Notes: generated by a model not told the origin, from the letters alone. Positions 18,575-28,146 are shown, counted from the stretch's first letter. The stretch: 64,000 nucleotides of DNA from Streptomyces sp. NBC_01750 (GCF_035918095.1 NZ_CP109137.1:8124001-8188000), one strand, 5' to 3'. Numbers and translations are program-made.

Positions 18575-19765
18575 TCATCCGCCATCGTTCTCCCGGTGGG
18601 TGAGGTTCAGACCGGCGCGTGGGTCGAAGACATGCATCCTCGAGGTGTCCACCCACAGTTCGGCCCGGCTCCCCTCGCGGACCTGTGTCCCCGTACTGAG
18701 CCGGACGACCACCTGGTGGCCGCTGGCTCCCGTCTCACTGATGCCGGAATCGGCGGCCAGCTCCTCCAGTTCCGAGGTGGTGGTCGGCTGCCAGTCCTCC
18801 TCGGTGAAGTAGGCGTAGACATCCGAGCCCAAGGACTCCACCACATCCACGGTGGTGGTGAAGGTCATCCCCGACCGGCCCGGATCGACCATGGCGGCAT
18901 CCTCGAAGGCTTCGGGCCGCAGACCCACGATGAGGTCCAGCGGCGCGTTCTGGCGCTCCAGACTCCGGCGTACCTCGTCGGACAGCGGGAGGTCGCCGAC
19001 GATGGTGCGCAGCACGTTCTCCTCCAGGGTGGCGTGGAGGAAGTTCATGGCGGGTGAGCCGATGAAACCAGCGACGAACAGGTTGCGTGGCTCGTCGTAG
19101 AGATACTGGGGGGTGCCGACCTGCTGAACGACACCGCCGCGCATGACGACCACGCGGTCCCCGAGCGTCATCGCCTCGGTCTGGTCATGGGTGACGTAGA
19201 CGGTGGTGGTGCCCAGACGTTGCTGAAGGCGCGAGATCTGGGTGCGCATCTGTACCCGGAGCTTGGCGTCCAGGTTGGACAGCGGCTCGTCCATCAGGAA
19301 CGCCTTGGGGTTGCGGACAATGGCACGGCCCATGGCGACGCGCTGACGCTGGCCGCCCGAGAGGTTCGCGGGTTTGCGGTCCAGATGATCCGTCAGGTCG
19401 AGGATGCGGGCGGCCTCCTCCACCTTGCTCCTGATGGTGGCCTTGTCGACCTTGGCCAGGCGCAGGGCGAAGCCCATGTTCTCCCGCACGGTCATGTGCG
19501 GATAGAGGGCGTAACTCTGGAAGACCATGGCGATGTCGCGGTCCTTGGGCGCCTTGTCGTTGACGACCTGGTTGTCGATGCGGAGGGTGCCGTCGGTGAT
19601 GTCCTCAAGTCCGGCGATCATGTTGAGCGTGGTGGACTTGCCGCAACCGGAGGGCCCGACCAGGATGACGAATTCCCCGTCGCCCACTGTGAGGTTGACG
19701 TCCCGCACGGCCACGGCGCCGTCGGGATACCTCTTGGTGATGCCCTCGAGAACGATCTCGGCCAC
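18575..19765 (-). CDS. Sugar ABC transporter ATP-binding protein (SugC/MsmK/UgpC type)
   Basis: 396 residues from a GTG with AGGAG eight bases upstream. Full ABC motifs: Walker A GPSGCGKST (about 37-45), Q-loop FQSYALYPHMT, signature LSGGQRQRVAMGRA, Walker B AFLMDEPLSNLDA, switch His in VTHDQTEA. The C-terminal TOBE-like regulatory domain (from about 240; GLRPEAFE, then VDVVESLGSDVYAYF) is typical of carbohydrate importers of the CUT1 class, where one ATPase may serve several systems. It is the last gene of a four-gene operon encoding binding protein, two permeases and this ATPase, 38 bp after the permease. The organisation matches the trehalose importer LpqY-SugABC. Confidence 0.9.
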   Translation of the reverse strand: MAEIVLEGITKRYPDGAVAVRDVNLTVGDGEFVILVGPSGCGKSTTLNMIAGLEDITDGTLRIDNQVVNDKAPKDRDIAMVFQSYALYPHMTVRENMGFALRLAKVDKATIRSKVEEAARILDLTDHLDRKPANLSGGQRQRVAMGRAIVRNPKAFLMDEPLSNLDAKLRVQMRTQISRLQQRLGTTTVYVTHDQTEAMTLGDRVVVMRGGVVQQVGTPQYLYDEPRNLFVAGFIGSPAMNFLHATLEENVLRTIVGDLPLSDEVRRSLERQNAPLDLIVGLRPEAFEDAAMVDPGRSGMTFTTTVDVVESLGSDVYAYFTEEDWQPTTTSELEELAADSGISETGASGHQVVVRLSTGTQVREGSRAELWVDTSRMHVFDPRAGLNLTHRENDGG

Positions 19766-19803
19766 AGTCGGTGCTCCTTGTCCTGACGGCCGGCTGCTGC
19801 CGG

Positions 19804-20637
19804 TCAGCCCTTGACGGCCCCGGACGTCAGTCCGGCGACGATGCGCCGCTGGAACAGCAGCACGAAGGCGATGATCGGAATGGTGATCACTACCGCGGCG
19901 GCGGCGATCGAACCGGTGGGTTGCTGGAACTGGCTGCTCCCGGTGAAGAAGGCGATCGCCGCAGGCACTGTGCGGGCCCTGGTTGTCGAGGTCAGGGAGA
20001 TGGCGAACAGGAAGTCGTTCCAGCAGAAGATGAAGACGAGGATGGCGGTGGTGAACACGCCCGGCGCGGCCAGCGGAGCGATCACCAGCCGGAAGGCCTG
20101 GGCGGGAGTGGCCCCGTCGACCTTGGCCGCTTTCTCCAGATCCCACGGGATCTCCCGGAAGAACGCCGAGAGGGTGTAGATCGCGAGCGGGAGGGAGAAG
20201 GTCATGTACGGGATGATCAGCCCCGGCCAGGTGTCGAAGATCCCCAGGATGCGCTCGATGTTGAAGAGCGGGGACACCAGGGAGATCGGCGGGAACATCG
20301 CGATCAACAGGGACATGCCGATCAGCAGCCTCTTGCCGGGGAAGCGGAGCCTCGCTACGGCGTAGGCGGCCATGGTGCCCAGCACAACGGCGATCACTGT
20401 GGCGATCAGGGCGATACCGATCGAGTTGATCAGGGCCCGGGTGAACTCCGAGGTCTGGAAGATGCCGCTGTAGTTCTCCAGGGTCCACTGCTGAGGGACG
20501 AAGCTGCCGTCGGTGAGGGTGCTGGGGTCCTTGAACGACAGGGCCGCGATCCACCAGACGGGGAACAGGGCATAGGCGATCACCACGGTGTTGGCGATGG
20601 CCCAGCCCGTGACATGCCTCTTGCCCGCGCCCGCCAT
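19804..20637 (-). CDS. Sugar ABC transporter permease (SugB-like)
   Basis: 277 residues with six hydrophobic segments and the CUT1 MalG-type coupling motif EAA loop: [23 protein letters not shown] (about 195-217), which contacts the ATPase. The N-terminus has [17 protein letters not shown], typical of MalG-like permeases. The start ATG overlaps the stop of the upstream permease (ATGA). Together with the adjacent permease it forms the membrane channel of a carbohydrate importer. Confidence 0.88.
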   Translation of the reverse strand: MAGAGKRHVTGWAIANTVVIAYALFPVWWIAALSFKDPSTLTDGSFVPQQWTLENYSGIFQTSEFTRALINSIGIALIATVIAVVLGTMAAYAVARLRFPGKRLLIGMSLLIAMFPPISLVSPLFNIERILGIFDTWPGLIIPYMTFSLPLAIYTLSAFFREIPWDLEKAAKVDGATPAQAFRLVIAPLAAPGVFTTAILVFIFCWNDFLFAISLTSTTRARTVPAAIAFFTGSSQFQQPTGSIAAAAVVITIPIIAFVLLFQRRIVAGLTSGAVKG

Positions 20638-21569
20638 CAGCGTCCCGCCTCCTGTGAGCCGGGAGCGGCAGCCCCGAAGAGTTTGATGAAGGCGAAGGCG
20701 ATCACGCCGACGCACAGGAAGATGAGCACGGAGATCGCCGATCCGATGCCGAGGTTGAGCGCGGTGAACAGGTTGTCGTAGCCGAGGATCGACACCGAGC
20801 CGGTGCCATGAGCACCCGAGGTCAGCACATAGATGTTGTCGAAGACCCGGAAGGCGTCCAGGGTGCGGAACAGCAGGGCCACCAGGATGGCCGGCTTCAT
20901 CAGCGGCACCGTGACGAGAATGAAGCGCTGCCAGGCGGACGCACCGTCGACCATGGCGGCGCGCAGCGTCTCCTCGGGCACCAGGGCGAGTCCGGCCAGC
21001 AGCAGGAGTGCCATGAAGGGGGTGGTCTTCCAGACCTCGGCGAGGATGATCAGCCCGATGGCCGGCCACTGCTCGGTCAGCGGGGCATCACCGGACGGCA
21101 GCAGTGCGGCGAGATAGCCCGTGTCCGGGGTCCAGGCGTACTGCCAGGAATAGGCGGCGACCACGGTGACGATGCCGTAGGGGATCAGGATCGCGGTACG
21201 TACGGTTCCCCGGCCGAAGATCGCGCGATGCATGACCAGGGCCAGCGCGAAGCCGAGGACGAGTTCCACGGCTACGGAGATGACGGTGATGAACAGGGTG
21301 ACCCAGAACGCCTCCCACCAGAACTCGGAGGAGAGTACGGCCGCGTAGTTGCTCAGGCCCACGAAGCGCGCTTGATCCGGGAAGCGCAGGTCGTAGCGTT
21401 GCAGCGACAGGTAGATCGCGTAGCCGATGGGGTAGGCGGTGACGGCGAGCATGACGACCACCGCGGGCGCGCACAACAGCCATCCCAGCCGTCGCTCCTG
21501 CCGCGCGCCCTCGGACAACGCCTCGGCCCCGCCCGGGGCCGCCGACGTGGCGGGAGTCGCGGTGTTCAC
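20637..21569 (-). CDS. Sugar ABC transporter permease (SugA-like)
   Basis: 310 residues from a GTG that overlaps the stop of the binding-protein gene (GTGA). A polar N-terminus of about 28 residues precedes [30 protein letters not shown], the MalF-type first membrane helix. Six hydrophobic segments follow, with the coupling loop [23 protein letters not shown] (about 209-231). Second channel half of the importer, translationally coupled at both ends (GTGA with the binding protein, ATGA with SugB-like). Confidence 0.88.
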   Translation of the reverse strand: MNTATPATSAAPGGAEALSEGARQERRLGWLLCAPAVVVMLAVTAYPIGYAIYLSLQRYDLRFPDQARFVGLSNYAAVLSSEFWWEAFWVTLFITVISVAVELVLGFALALVMHRAIFGRGTVRTAILIPYGIVTVVAAYSWQYAWTPDTGYLAALLPSGDAPLTEQWPAIGLIILAEVWKTTPFMALLLLAGLALVPEETLRAAMVDGASAWQRFILVTVPLMKPAILVALLFRTLDAFRVFDNIYVLTSGAHGTGSVSILGYDNLFTALNLGIGSAISVLIFLCVGVIAFAFIKLFGAAAPGSQEAGR

Positions 21570-22885
21570 GGGATCAGCCCCTTGGACTGGAGGGCGTCCT
21601 CGATCTGGCTGCCGATGTGTTCGACGTCGCTCCGCGGATTGATCGCCGAGGGCGGGGAGAGCGTGTGCGAGATCGCGATGGACACGTTCTGGTAGGCGGG
21701 GGTCTGGGGGCGGACGCTGGCGTTCTCCAGTGCCGAGAGCACTTCGGTAGCGAACGGGTAGCTCTTGAAGAGTGTCTTGTCGAAGTAGAGCGCGCGCAGG
21801 GTGGGGGGCAGCCCGCCCTTGAGCGCCGCGGCCATCTGGTTCTGACGATTGCGCAAGCACAGCGCGGCCTCGTACGCGAGGTCGGGGTGGCGCGAGTAGG
21901 CGCCGATGGCGAGGTCGATGCCGCCGATGGTGGGTTTGGATGGCCGGCCGGGGTCCACGCCGGGGTACGGCGCCCAACGGAAACTCTTGAACAGAGCGGG
22001 CTTGTTCGACTTCATCGACGGATAGACGAATGGGTAGTTCAGCTCGAAGGCAGCGTTTCCCGACTCCATGGCCAGCCGGTTCTGATCCTCCATCTGGTTG
22101 GACAGCGAGGGGTCCGCGGCGGGTGAGGTGGCCAGGTTGTGCATGATCGTGGCCGCTTGGACCGCGGGCGGCCCGAGCGAGGGTGCTGTGGCTGTGGCGT
22201 TGAGGATGGAGCCGCCAGCGCTCTCCACGAGTGTGTTGAACCAGACCGTCAGCCCTTCGTACTGGGCGCCCTGAATCTCGACGTAGTGAGGCTTGCCCTC
22301 CTTGGCGAGGCCGCGCGCCATACCGAGCATCTCGGCCCAGGTCTTGGGCGGTTTGGGCACGAGGTCGCTTCGGTACCACAGCAACTGGGTGTTGGTGTTG
22401 TACGGGACGGCGTACAGCTTGCCCTTCCACGTCGCCGTCTGCAGCGGCACTTCGAGGGTGCCCGCGGTGGCACTGCGGCGATTGCCGCCCGTCCACGGCA
22501 GGATCCAGTTGGCCTCGGCGAACTCCGGGGCCCAGGTGACATCGAGGCCCAGGATGTCCAGGGTGTCGTCGTGTGCGGCGAGTCGGCGGACGAGCTGCTG
22601 ACGCTGGCCGTCCGCGCCGCGCGGGAGCTTGTTGTACACGATGCGGTAGCGCCCGCCCGAGGCACGGGTGCAGTTGCTCGCCGCGCCGGCCAGGGCGCCT
22701 GAGTCGTCGGGGAAGTTGTACCAGTTCAGGCTGACCGGGCCGGATTCCTCCGAGCCGCAGGAGGTGAGCAGTCCGGCCAGCAGGGGAATCACGGTGAGGC
22801 ACCGCAGGCGCCGTGCGGTGCCACGGCCTGCGAGTCGCGGCGATGCGCCGCCGCGCGCCCGTGCCCGACCGTTTGTGTGCCCCAC
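21566..22885 (-). CDS. Lipoprotein sugar-binding protein of ABC importer (LpqY-like)
   Basis: 439 residues from a GTG with a strong GGAGGTG ribosome site. A long basic n-region (about 28 residues) leads into a hydrophobic stretch and the lipobox LLTSC, so Cys43 is probably lipidated and the protein anchored outside the membrane. The mature part is a family 1 extracellular solute-binding protein: LDILGLDVTWAPEFAEANWILPW, then YAVPYNTNTQLLWYRSDL and the TWAEM helix, as in trehalose/maltose-binding proteins. First gene of the importer operon. The gene order and ATPase type match mycobacterial LpqY-SugABC, which recycles trehalose; sugar specificity remains an inference. Confidence 0.85.
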   Translation of the reverse strand: MGHTNGRARARGGASPRLAGRGTARRLRCLTVIPLLAGLLTSCGSEESGPVSLNWYNFPDDSGALAGAASNCTRASGGRYRIVYNKLPRGADGQRQQLVRRLAAHDDTLDILGLDVTWAPEFAEANWILPWTGGNRRSATAGTLEVPLQTATWKGKLYAVPYNTNTQLLWYRSDLVPKPPKTWAEMLGMARGLAKEGKPHYVEIQGAQYEGLTVWFNTLVESAGGSILNATATAPSLGPPAVQAATIMHNLATSPAADPSLSNQMEDQNRLAMESGNAAFELNYPFVYPSMKSNKPALFKSFRWAPYPGVDPGRPSKPTIGGIDLAIGAYSRHPDLAYEAALCLRNRQNQMAAALKGGLPPTLRALYFDKTLFKSYPFATEVLSALENASVRPQTPAYQNVSIAISHTLSPPSAINPRSDVEHIGSQIEDALQSKGLIP

Positions 22886-23149
22886 CGTTCACCTCCCGGA
22901 CCTCGCAGCACGGGGTGCCTGGTCATCCCGCGCAGCGCCTCCGTCCCCGGAACGTAATGGCTCCCCCGCGGCTACCGTCGCAACGCGTCGTGCCGGAGTC
23001 AGGAGATCCCCCGGATGGCCAGCCCCTTGCTCCGCGCGTCCGCCTGTTTCCTGTTTGTGGATGGCGCGCGCCCGGGCCCCGCTGGAGGGATCCTGAAGGC
23101 AGGACCGTGCTGCGGCGGCGCGCCGCGGCCGCGGGTGAGGAGGTGCGCG

Positions 23150-23446
23150 ATGACTCGGACACTGGAGTGGCAGGTCCGCGTCTGCCTGACCGAGGAGGAC
23201 GGCACGACGAAGGCCGAGGCGGTGCTGGACACCGGCACCGCGACGCTCACCGGTCATGGGACAGCCCACTGCAATCCCCAGGACGTGGACGTCCCCGCGA
23301 TCGGCGACGAACTGGCCGCGAGCCGGGCCATGAGGGACATCGCCGGGCAGCTGATGAGGGTGGCCGACCGTGACCTGGAGGCCGTGGGCGCCGGAGCGGG
23401 GAGCGGACCCATCCCGCCGCCGTACGGCTGGTCGGACATCGCCTAG
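23150..23446 (+). CDS. DUF1876 domain protein (dsRBD-like fold)
   Basis: 98 residues from the ATG at 23150, preceded by GAGGAGG. The sequence WQVRVCLTEEDGTTKAEAVL, then a GHGTAHCNPQD strand and ELAASRAMRDIAGQLM helix, is the small alpha-beta DUF1876 domain common in actinobacteria. These genes are often found near stress genes such as CsbD and Rieske oxidoreductases, as here. The molecular function is unknown. Confidence 0.8.
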   Translation: MTRTLEWQVRVCLTEEDGTTKAEAVLDTGTATLTGHGTAHCNPQDVDVPAIGDELAASRAMRDIAGQLMRVADRDLEAVGAGAGSGPIPPPYGWSDIA

Positions 23447-23557
23447 CAGCGCCGTTGCGGCTGGGGCACGAGTACGAGGCGGTGGAGATCAGGACCTGAA
23501 CAATCAGGCTCCCGCGTAGAGTTCACGCCTCGGCGGTGTGGAGGGGCGGGGGAGACG

Positions 23558-24115
23558 ATGAGCAGGGCTCGGGTGTGGTGGTGTGCGGGTACGTATGGAG
23601 TCCTGGCGCTGGTGGCCGCGGGCTGTACGGCGCCCGCCCCGGATGTCGATCCCACGCTGAGGAAGACACTCCAGCCGGTCGTGCATGACGCAGCGGTCGC
23701 CGGACTGGAGAATGAGGGCGGCATGCTCGCCGACTCCTCGTTCGCCTCCACGGCCCGGTGGTTCTGTACGGAGAAGGTCGTCGAGATCCGCGAGGTCGAT
23801 GGCGGGGTCCTGAAGGTGGGTCTGGTCACGCAGTGCTCGGAACTGGCGGCGCGGGGCAGGACCCTTGTCGAGGGAACAGCCGTCCGAGGGCCGTTGCTGA
23901 TGGAACTCTCCAAGGACGGGAAGGGCGGCTACCACGTACGCCGCCAGGACAGTCCGCCCGACGGTGCGGGCTATGACGAGTGGATCGGCCGTTCGTTCTC
24001 GGAAGGGGGCGCGGCGTTGGTGCGGCGCGAGGACTGGGACCGTACGAGCTCGCTGGAGTCGGCCGCCCGCACGCATTTCCGGCTGCCGCCGGACGCGCCG
24101 GTTACCGCGCTGTAA
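23558..24115 (+). CDS. Predicted lipoprotein of unknown function
   Basis: 185 residues from the ATG at 23558. The N-terminus has a hydrophobic segment ending in the lipobox LVAAGC, so Cys23 is probably lipidated after export. The mature part is a compact, mostly polar domain with two further Cys (WFCTEK and TQCSEL) that could form a disulphide, as expected outside the cell. I do not recognise a family. It stands alone on the plus strand between DUF1876 and a remnant-rich gap. Confidence 0.6.
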   Translation: MSRARVWWCAGTYGVLALVAAGCTAPAPDVDPTLRKTLQPVVHDAAVAGLENEGGMLADSSFASTARWFCTEKVVEIREVDGGVLKVGLVTQCSELAARGRTLVEGTAVRGPLLMELSKDGKGGYHVRRQDSPPDGAGYDEWIGRSFSEGGAALVRREDWDRTSSLESAARTHFRLPPDAPVTAL

Positions 24116-24171
24116 TCGCGCAGCCCGCGTCTCGGCTCCTCCGCCCCCCCCAAAGCCTCGGCCGGCGTGCG

Positions 24172-24246
24172 CTCGTCAACCCGCGGTCCGGCCGCTGCCT
24201 GGATGTGACCGGCTTCAACTCGGCCAACAGCACCCAGGTGGTCCTG
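24172..24246 (+). pseudogene. Ricin-type beta-trefoil lectin (CBM13) fragment
   Basis: One frame reads LVNPRSGRCLDVTGFNSANS followed by TQV, a near-perfect start of a ricin B/CBM13 repeat (normally followed by QLWDC). It breaks off into unrelated sequence (VLGDRMILRRH), and no signal peptide or catalytic domain precedes it. About 25 codons are left of what was probably a secreted carbohydrate-active protein. Confidence 0.7.
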
Positions 24247-24337
24247 GGGGACCGCATGATTCTGAGACGCCACGCCCCCTGTGCATGCCCCGCTACTTCG
24301 TGTCGAACGCATGGACCGGGGCGGGAAAGGGTTCATG

Positions 24338-24382
24338 GTGGTTCAGGAGACATGACCACTGTGGTTCCGGAGACATGACCAC
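24338..24382 (+). repeat. Two-copy 22-bp direct repeat
   Basis: Copies at 24338-24359 and 24361-24382 share the pattern GTGGTTC, GGAGACATGACCAC and differ at one base. They lie between the lectin fragment and the DinB gene, with a period of 23 bp. Origin unknown; they could be mobile-element end debris. Confidence 0.75.
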
Positions 24383-24415
24383 GTGCCGGAACAGCCCAGG
24401 ACCGAGGATCAGTGC

Positions 24416-24925
24416 ATGAACAGCTCAGAATTGCTGGCGGACGCGTTCGAGCGTGTACGGGAGGCGGTGCACGCAGCGGCGGATGGGCTTTCACCGGACA
24501 GCCTCAACGCCCGGCTGGACCCTGGCGCGAATTCGATCGCCTGGCTCGTGTGGCATTTGACGCGTATCCAGGACGATCACGTGGCTGATGCAGCCGCATG
24601 GGAGCAGGTGTGGTTCTCCCAGGGCTGGGCGGACCGTTTCGAGCTGCCCTTTGCGAAGGGGGCGACCGGGTTCGGCCACTCCAGCAAGCAGGTCGCCGCG
24701 GTGCGGGTCCAGTCCGCCGAGCTGCTGCTCGGCTACTACGACGCAGTCCACGAGCAGACCATTCGATTCGTCCGCGGGCTCGACGACGCAGCGCTCGACA
24801 GAGTCGTGGACGAGACCTGGTCCCCGCCGGTCACCCTGGGCGTCCGGCTGATCAGCGTCCTCGCCGACGACCTGCAGCACGTCGGCCAGGCAGCATTCAT
24901 CCGGGGCTCCCTGGAACGCCGTTGA
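24416..24925 (+). CDS. DinB-superfamily (DUF664) metal-dependent protein
   Basis: 169 residues from the ATG at 24416 (GAGGAT upstream). The four-helix DinB pattern is present: NSIAWLVWHLTRIQDDHVAD supplies two His of the metal site, and DDLQHVGQAAFIRGSL near the C-terminus supplies the third. DUF664/DinB proteins in actinomycetes include mycothiol-dependent transferases acting in thiol metabolism and antibiotic modification. This gene stands alone, so the substrate cannot be inferred. Confidence 0.82.
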   Translation: MNSSELLADAFERVREAVHAAADGLSPDSLNARLDPGANSIAWLVWHLTRIQDDHVADAAAWEQVWFSQGWADRFELPFAKGATGFGHSSKQVAAVRVQSAELLLGYYDAVHEQTIRFVRGLDDAALDRVVDETWSPPVTLGVRLISVLADDLQHVGQAAFIRGSLERR

Positions 24926-25107
24926 CGTGCTCCCGGCCCCGACCAATCCGCCGGGGACTCCTGCCAGGTCGTCCGGTCGTCTCGGGCTCGACATGTTTGG
25001 AGTCCTTGTCGATCGGTCACCCGAAGGCCATCGGCAGGGCCGAAAACAGCCGCGTGCGATCGTCGGCGCGGCTGCCTGCAGAGACGGCACGATGGACGGA
25101 GCCGAGC

Positions 25108-25452
25108 ATGGGTGAGATGGACGCAGTCGAGAGCGAGGCGCTCTGGGACGAGTTTCATCAGTTGGTGAACATGACGTCCCAGGAACTGAGCGCATGGCTC
25201 GAGACCCGCGAGGCGGCCGAGAGTACGGAAACATTGCCGACGGGCGTCGACACCGAGGCGGGCCGGCATGTGCTGTCGATTCTGTTGAAGCGGCGTGTCG
25301 ATCTCACCGACGATGACGTGCACGTCATGCACCAGGTCGTGGAAGCGGTCGAAACGCGGCAGGAGCAGGTAGGTGGCGCCGGGGACATTGAGTGGCGTCA
25401 CAGCCTCATGACCCTCGGGCACGATCCACTCAAGCCGGGAAGCCGAAGGTAG
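25108..25452 (+). CDS. DUF3140 domain protein
   Basis: 114 residues from the ATG at 25108. The sequence ALWDEFHQLVNMTSQELSAWL, RHVLSILLKRRVDLTDDDVHVMHQVV and WRHSLMTLGHDPLK matches the small helical DUF3140 proteins of actinobacteria and proteobacteria, a family of unknown function annotated as DNA-binding-like in some genomes. It converges on CsbD across a strong hairpin. Confidence 0.8.
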   Translation: MGEMDAVESEALWDEFHQLVNMTSQELSAWLETREAAESTETLPTGVDTEAGRHVLSILLKRRVDLTDDDVHVMHQVVEAVETRQEQVGGAGDIEWRHSLMTLGHDPLKPGSRR

Positions 25453-25502
25453 AGCTGGGTCCGGTCCGAGGGATTGCGGGCGGAGAAGCCGGTTTGCGCC
25501 AG

Positions 25503-25542
25503 AGGGCTGGACCTGAGGCGGGGGCGCCACAGGTCCAGCCCT
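25503..25542. terminator. Strong bidirectional hairpin
   Basis: AGGGCTGGACCTG and CAGGTCCAGCCCT are perfect 13-bp arms around a 14-nt loop, between convergent DUF3140 and CsbD genes. Confidence 0.85.
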
Positions 25543-25557
25543 TGAGTAATACCAGGC

Positions 25558-25731
25558 TTACCGTCCGGACTTCTTCGCCTGATCGGCCGCCTTTTCCGCA
25601 ACTTCCTGGGTCTTGCCGGCAATCTGCTCGCCGCGGCCTTCCGCCCGCATACCCAGGTCGTCGGTGGCCTTGCCGGCCGTTTCCTTCATCTTTCCCTTGG
25701 CCTGCTTTGCCTTTGCTTTTGCCTTACTCAT
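25558..25731 (-). CDS. CsbD-family small stress protein
   Basis: 57 residues from the ATG at 25731; an ATG two codons upstream is too close to the AAAGGG ribosome site. The protein is Lys/Ala/Glu-rich and helical: KQAKGKMKETAGKATDD followed by AEGRGEQIAGKTQEVAEKAADQ, the CsbD pattern of two amphipathic helical repeats. CsbD proteins are general-stress (sigma-B type) proteins of unknown mechanism. Surrounding genes (PfpI, FAD-Rieske, DUF3140) are of the same stress class. Confidence 0.88.
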   Translation of the reverse strand: MSKAKAKAKQAKGKMKETAGKATDDLGMRAEGRGEQIAGKTQEVAEKAADQAKKSGR

Positions 25732-25860
25732 GATCATTGCCCTTTCGCGTGGGGTGGGCTGATTACACATCCTGCACGCATCACCCAGAGTGCGCATTTG
25801 GGTGGCTATGGTTATCGCTGAGGGTGGCTATCCATCGGTCTCTCCCCGGAGTACGGCAGC

Positions 25861-26394
25861 TCAGTAGCCGAACTCCGGAATGAACGCCGAACAGAAAGCC
25901 TTCAGATCGGCGGGTTTCCGGCTCGTGATCAGGGTGGCGGGGGCGGCGCGGCAGACCTCGACCTGCTCGTCCACCCATGTGCCGCCCGCGTTGCGGATGT
26001 CGGTCTGCAGGCTGGGCCAGGAGGTCAGCGTCCTCCCGCGCACTGCGTCGGCCTCCACCAGCGTCCAGGGGGCGTGGCAGATCGCCGCAACCGGCTTGGC
26101 GATGTCGAAGAACTGTTTGACGAATGCCACGGCCGATTTATCCATGCGCAGTGCGTCCGGATTGGCGACACCTCCGGGAAGTACCAGCCCCACGTAGTCA
26201 TCGGCGTTGCTCTCGGTGATCGTCCGGTCGACGGGGAAGGTGTCGGCCTTGTCGAGGTGATGGAAAGCCTGTACGCGTCCGGACTTCGTCGAGATCAGTT
26301 CCGGCTCGCCGCCGGCGTCGACGACGGCTTGCCAGGGGTCGGTCAGCTCGACCTGTTCCACACCCTCGGGAGCCATGAGAAAGGCCACTCGCAC
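25861..26394 (-). CDS. PfpI/DJ-1 family protein (YraA/YhbO-like)
   Basis: 177 residues. I chose the GTG at 26394 because AAAGGA lies about ten bases upstream; a GTG three codons earlier is only one base from that site. The protein is a DJ-1/PfpI domain: VRVAFLMAPEGVEQVELTDPW, the YVGLVLPGGVANPD oxyanion region, and the nucleophile elbow AAICHAPW, with Cys109 followed by His, as in PfpI and YhbO. Members act as deglycases or glyoxalases and protect against oxidative and thermal stress. In line with CsbD downstream and the oxidoreductase upstream, all on the minus strand. Confidence 0.88.
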   Translation of the reverse strand: MRVAFLMAPEGVEQVELTDPWQAVVDAGGEPELISTKSGRVQAFHHLDKADTFPVDRTITESNADDYVGLVLPGGVANPDALRMDKSAVAFVKQFFDIAKPVAAICHAPWTLVEADAVRGRTLTSWPSLQTDIRNAGGTWVDEQVEVCRAAPATLITSRKPADLKAFCSAFIPEFGY

Positions 26395-26595
26395 GGGACT
26401 CACGTCCTTTCATCATCGCGCGGCGATATGTACCTGCCATCTCGACAGCGACTGCCCACATTGCGGCGTCATATCCCAAGTTTTCCGAAATTTTCGGACC
26501 GAATGGCAGAAGCGGGGCTGCCTTGCGCGATTCTGGCGGCGAGCCGCTGGGAGTCCGGGAGCAGACCGGGATGCGGGTGTCCGAGTCCGCGGCCT

Positions 26596-28146
26596 TCATC
26601 GCCCGGTTCCGGGCACCTCGCGTGATTCCAGTGCCTTGGCGGCGGGTCCGTGCAGGACCGAACCGTCCGTCGCGAAGCGGGAGCCGTGGCATGGGCATTC
26701 CCAGACCCGCTCGGCATCGTTGAACTGCACCAGACAGCCGAGGTGGCTGCAGCGCGCGGAGAGAACGCTGGCGTTCCCGGACTCGTCGCGGTACACGGCG
26801 CAGCGCCTTCCCTCCAGCCGTACGACCGCTCCGCTGCCGGGCGGGATGTCGTTCACCGAGTCGACGTGGTGGGTGTGCAAGCGGTCGCCGACGAAGTGCC
26901 GGGCGACAGCGGTCTGGAGCTTCGCCAGCTCCACCGTCTCGCTCACCCCGGGCAGCCTCCGCGGGTCGTAGAGGTCGGTCCAGGCAGGCCGCCCGCCGCC
27001 CGCGATATGAGCCGCGAGCAGCCGGCCGGCCATCACCCCGTTGCTCATGCCCCAGCCGCCGAAGCCGGTGGCCACATAGAGGTGTTGGGTGCCCGGGTGG
27101 GCATGTCCGACGTACGGCAGGTGGTCGCTCGAGTCGTTGTCCTGCGCCGACCAGCGGTAGGCGCTGTCGGCTTCGGCGAAGCCGGGCATCCGCTCGCGCG
27201 CCCAGGAGTCGAGACGCGCGAACCGTTCCCGTACGCCTCCGGCCCCCGGCTCGAACGATTCACCGGTGACGATGAGCAGCCGGCGTTCTTCGTCGAGGGG
27301 AGCACTGCGCACCGAACGCACTCTGTCCTCGGGACTCATGTACATGCCCGTCGGCGCGAGAGCGGCCGGCACCGGCGCGGCGACCACCAGTTCCCGCCGG
27401 GGCTTGAGCCGGGTGAAGAGGAGGGTGCGGTCGAATACCGGGTAATGCGTCGCGATGACGGCATCCCGCGCCTCGACCGTGACTCCGCTCTCCGTCGACA
27501 GTCGGCAGCGGCTGCCGTCGTGAAGTGCGGTGACACGGCTGCGTTCGTGAACGCGGCCGCCCGCGGCGACGAACTTCTCGGCCAGGGCGAGCAGAAACTT
27601 CCGCGGATGAAATTGGAGCTGGCCCTCGACTCGCACCGCGCCGGACACCGGGAAGGGCAGTTCTGTCCCGGTCACGAAGGAAGCGTCGAGTCCTGCCCTG
27701 CGGGCCGCCTCCGCCTCGTCCCTGATCGCGTCCGCGCGCTGCGGATCCTCCGCGTACGTGTAGGCGGGGGCACGCTCCAGGTCGGCGTCGATGTCCAGCT
27801 GGGCGCAGAGAGCGGCGGTCCGGTCGACCGCGTCCTGCTGCGAGAGCGCATACAACCCGGCGTTGTCGGCGCCGTGCTTCGCCTCGAGCCGCGCGTATCC
27901 CAGACCGTGCAGGGACGTCAGCTTGGCTGTCGTGTATCCGGTCACTCCGGCGGCGATCCGGTCAGCCTCCAGGACGACGACGTCCAGGCCCGCACTCAGC
28001 AGTTCCCATGCGGTGCACAGGCCTGCGATGCCACCACCGATGACGGCGACGTCTGCGGTCAGGTCCTCGCCGACGGGTGGGTATCCGGTATCGGGAGTGG
28101 TGGCCATCCAGTACGACTCGTCGATTGTCGGGCGTTCCGAAGCCAT
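26596..28146 (-). CDS. FAD-dependent oxidoreductase with C-terminal Rieske [2Fe-2S] domain
   Basis: 516 residues from the ATG at 28146. The N-terminal DAO domain has the Rossmann motif VAVIGGGIAGLCTAWELLSAGLDVVVLE written here as VIGGGIAG at about 34, YTTAKLTSLH, and a late FAD contact YVATGFGGWGMSNGVMAG (about 373-390). The C-terminal 90 residues form a Rieske domain with C-S-H-L-G-C and C-P-C-H-G-S, supplying two Cys and two His ligands. This architecture is typical of Bacillus YhfW and actinobacterial relatives, of unknown substrate but often in sigma-B-type stress regulons. It is followed by PfpI and CsbD on the same strand and preceded by DUF6158. Confidence 0.9.
   Translation of the reverse strand: MASERPTIDESYWMATTPDTGYPPVGEDLTADVAVIGGGIAGLCTAWELLSAGLDVVVLEADRIAAGVTGYTTAKLTSLHGLGYARLEAKHGADNAGLYALSQQDAVDRTAALCAQLDIDADLERAPAYTYAEDPQRADAIRDEAEAARRAGLDASFVTGTELPFPVSGAVRVEGQLQFHPRKFLLALAEKFVAAGGRVHERSRVTALHDGSRCRLSTESGVTVEARDAVIATHYPVFDRTLLFTRLKPRRELVVAAPVPAALAPTGMYMSPEDRVRSVRSAPLDEERRLLIVTGESFEPGAGGVRERFARLDSWARERMPGFAEADSAYRWSAQDNDSSDHLPYVGHAHPGTQHLYVATGFGGWGMSNGVMAGRLLAAHIAGGGRPAWTDLYDPRRLPGVSETVELAKLQTAVARHFVGDRLHTHHVDSVNDIPPGSGAVVRLEGRRCAVYRDESGNASVLSARCSHLGCLVQFNDAERVWECPCHGSRFATDGSVLHGPAAKALESREVPGTGR

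Noticed and set aside
24338..24382. Insertion sequence
   Set aside because: Only a 22-bp repeat pair exists, with no transposase or terminal inverted repeats.
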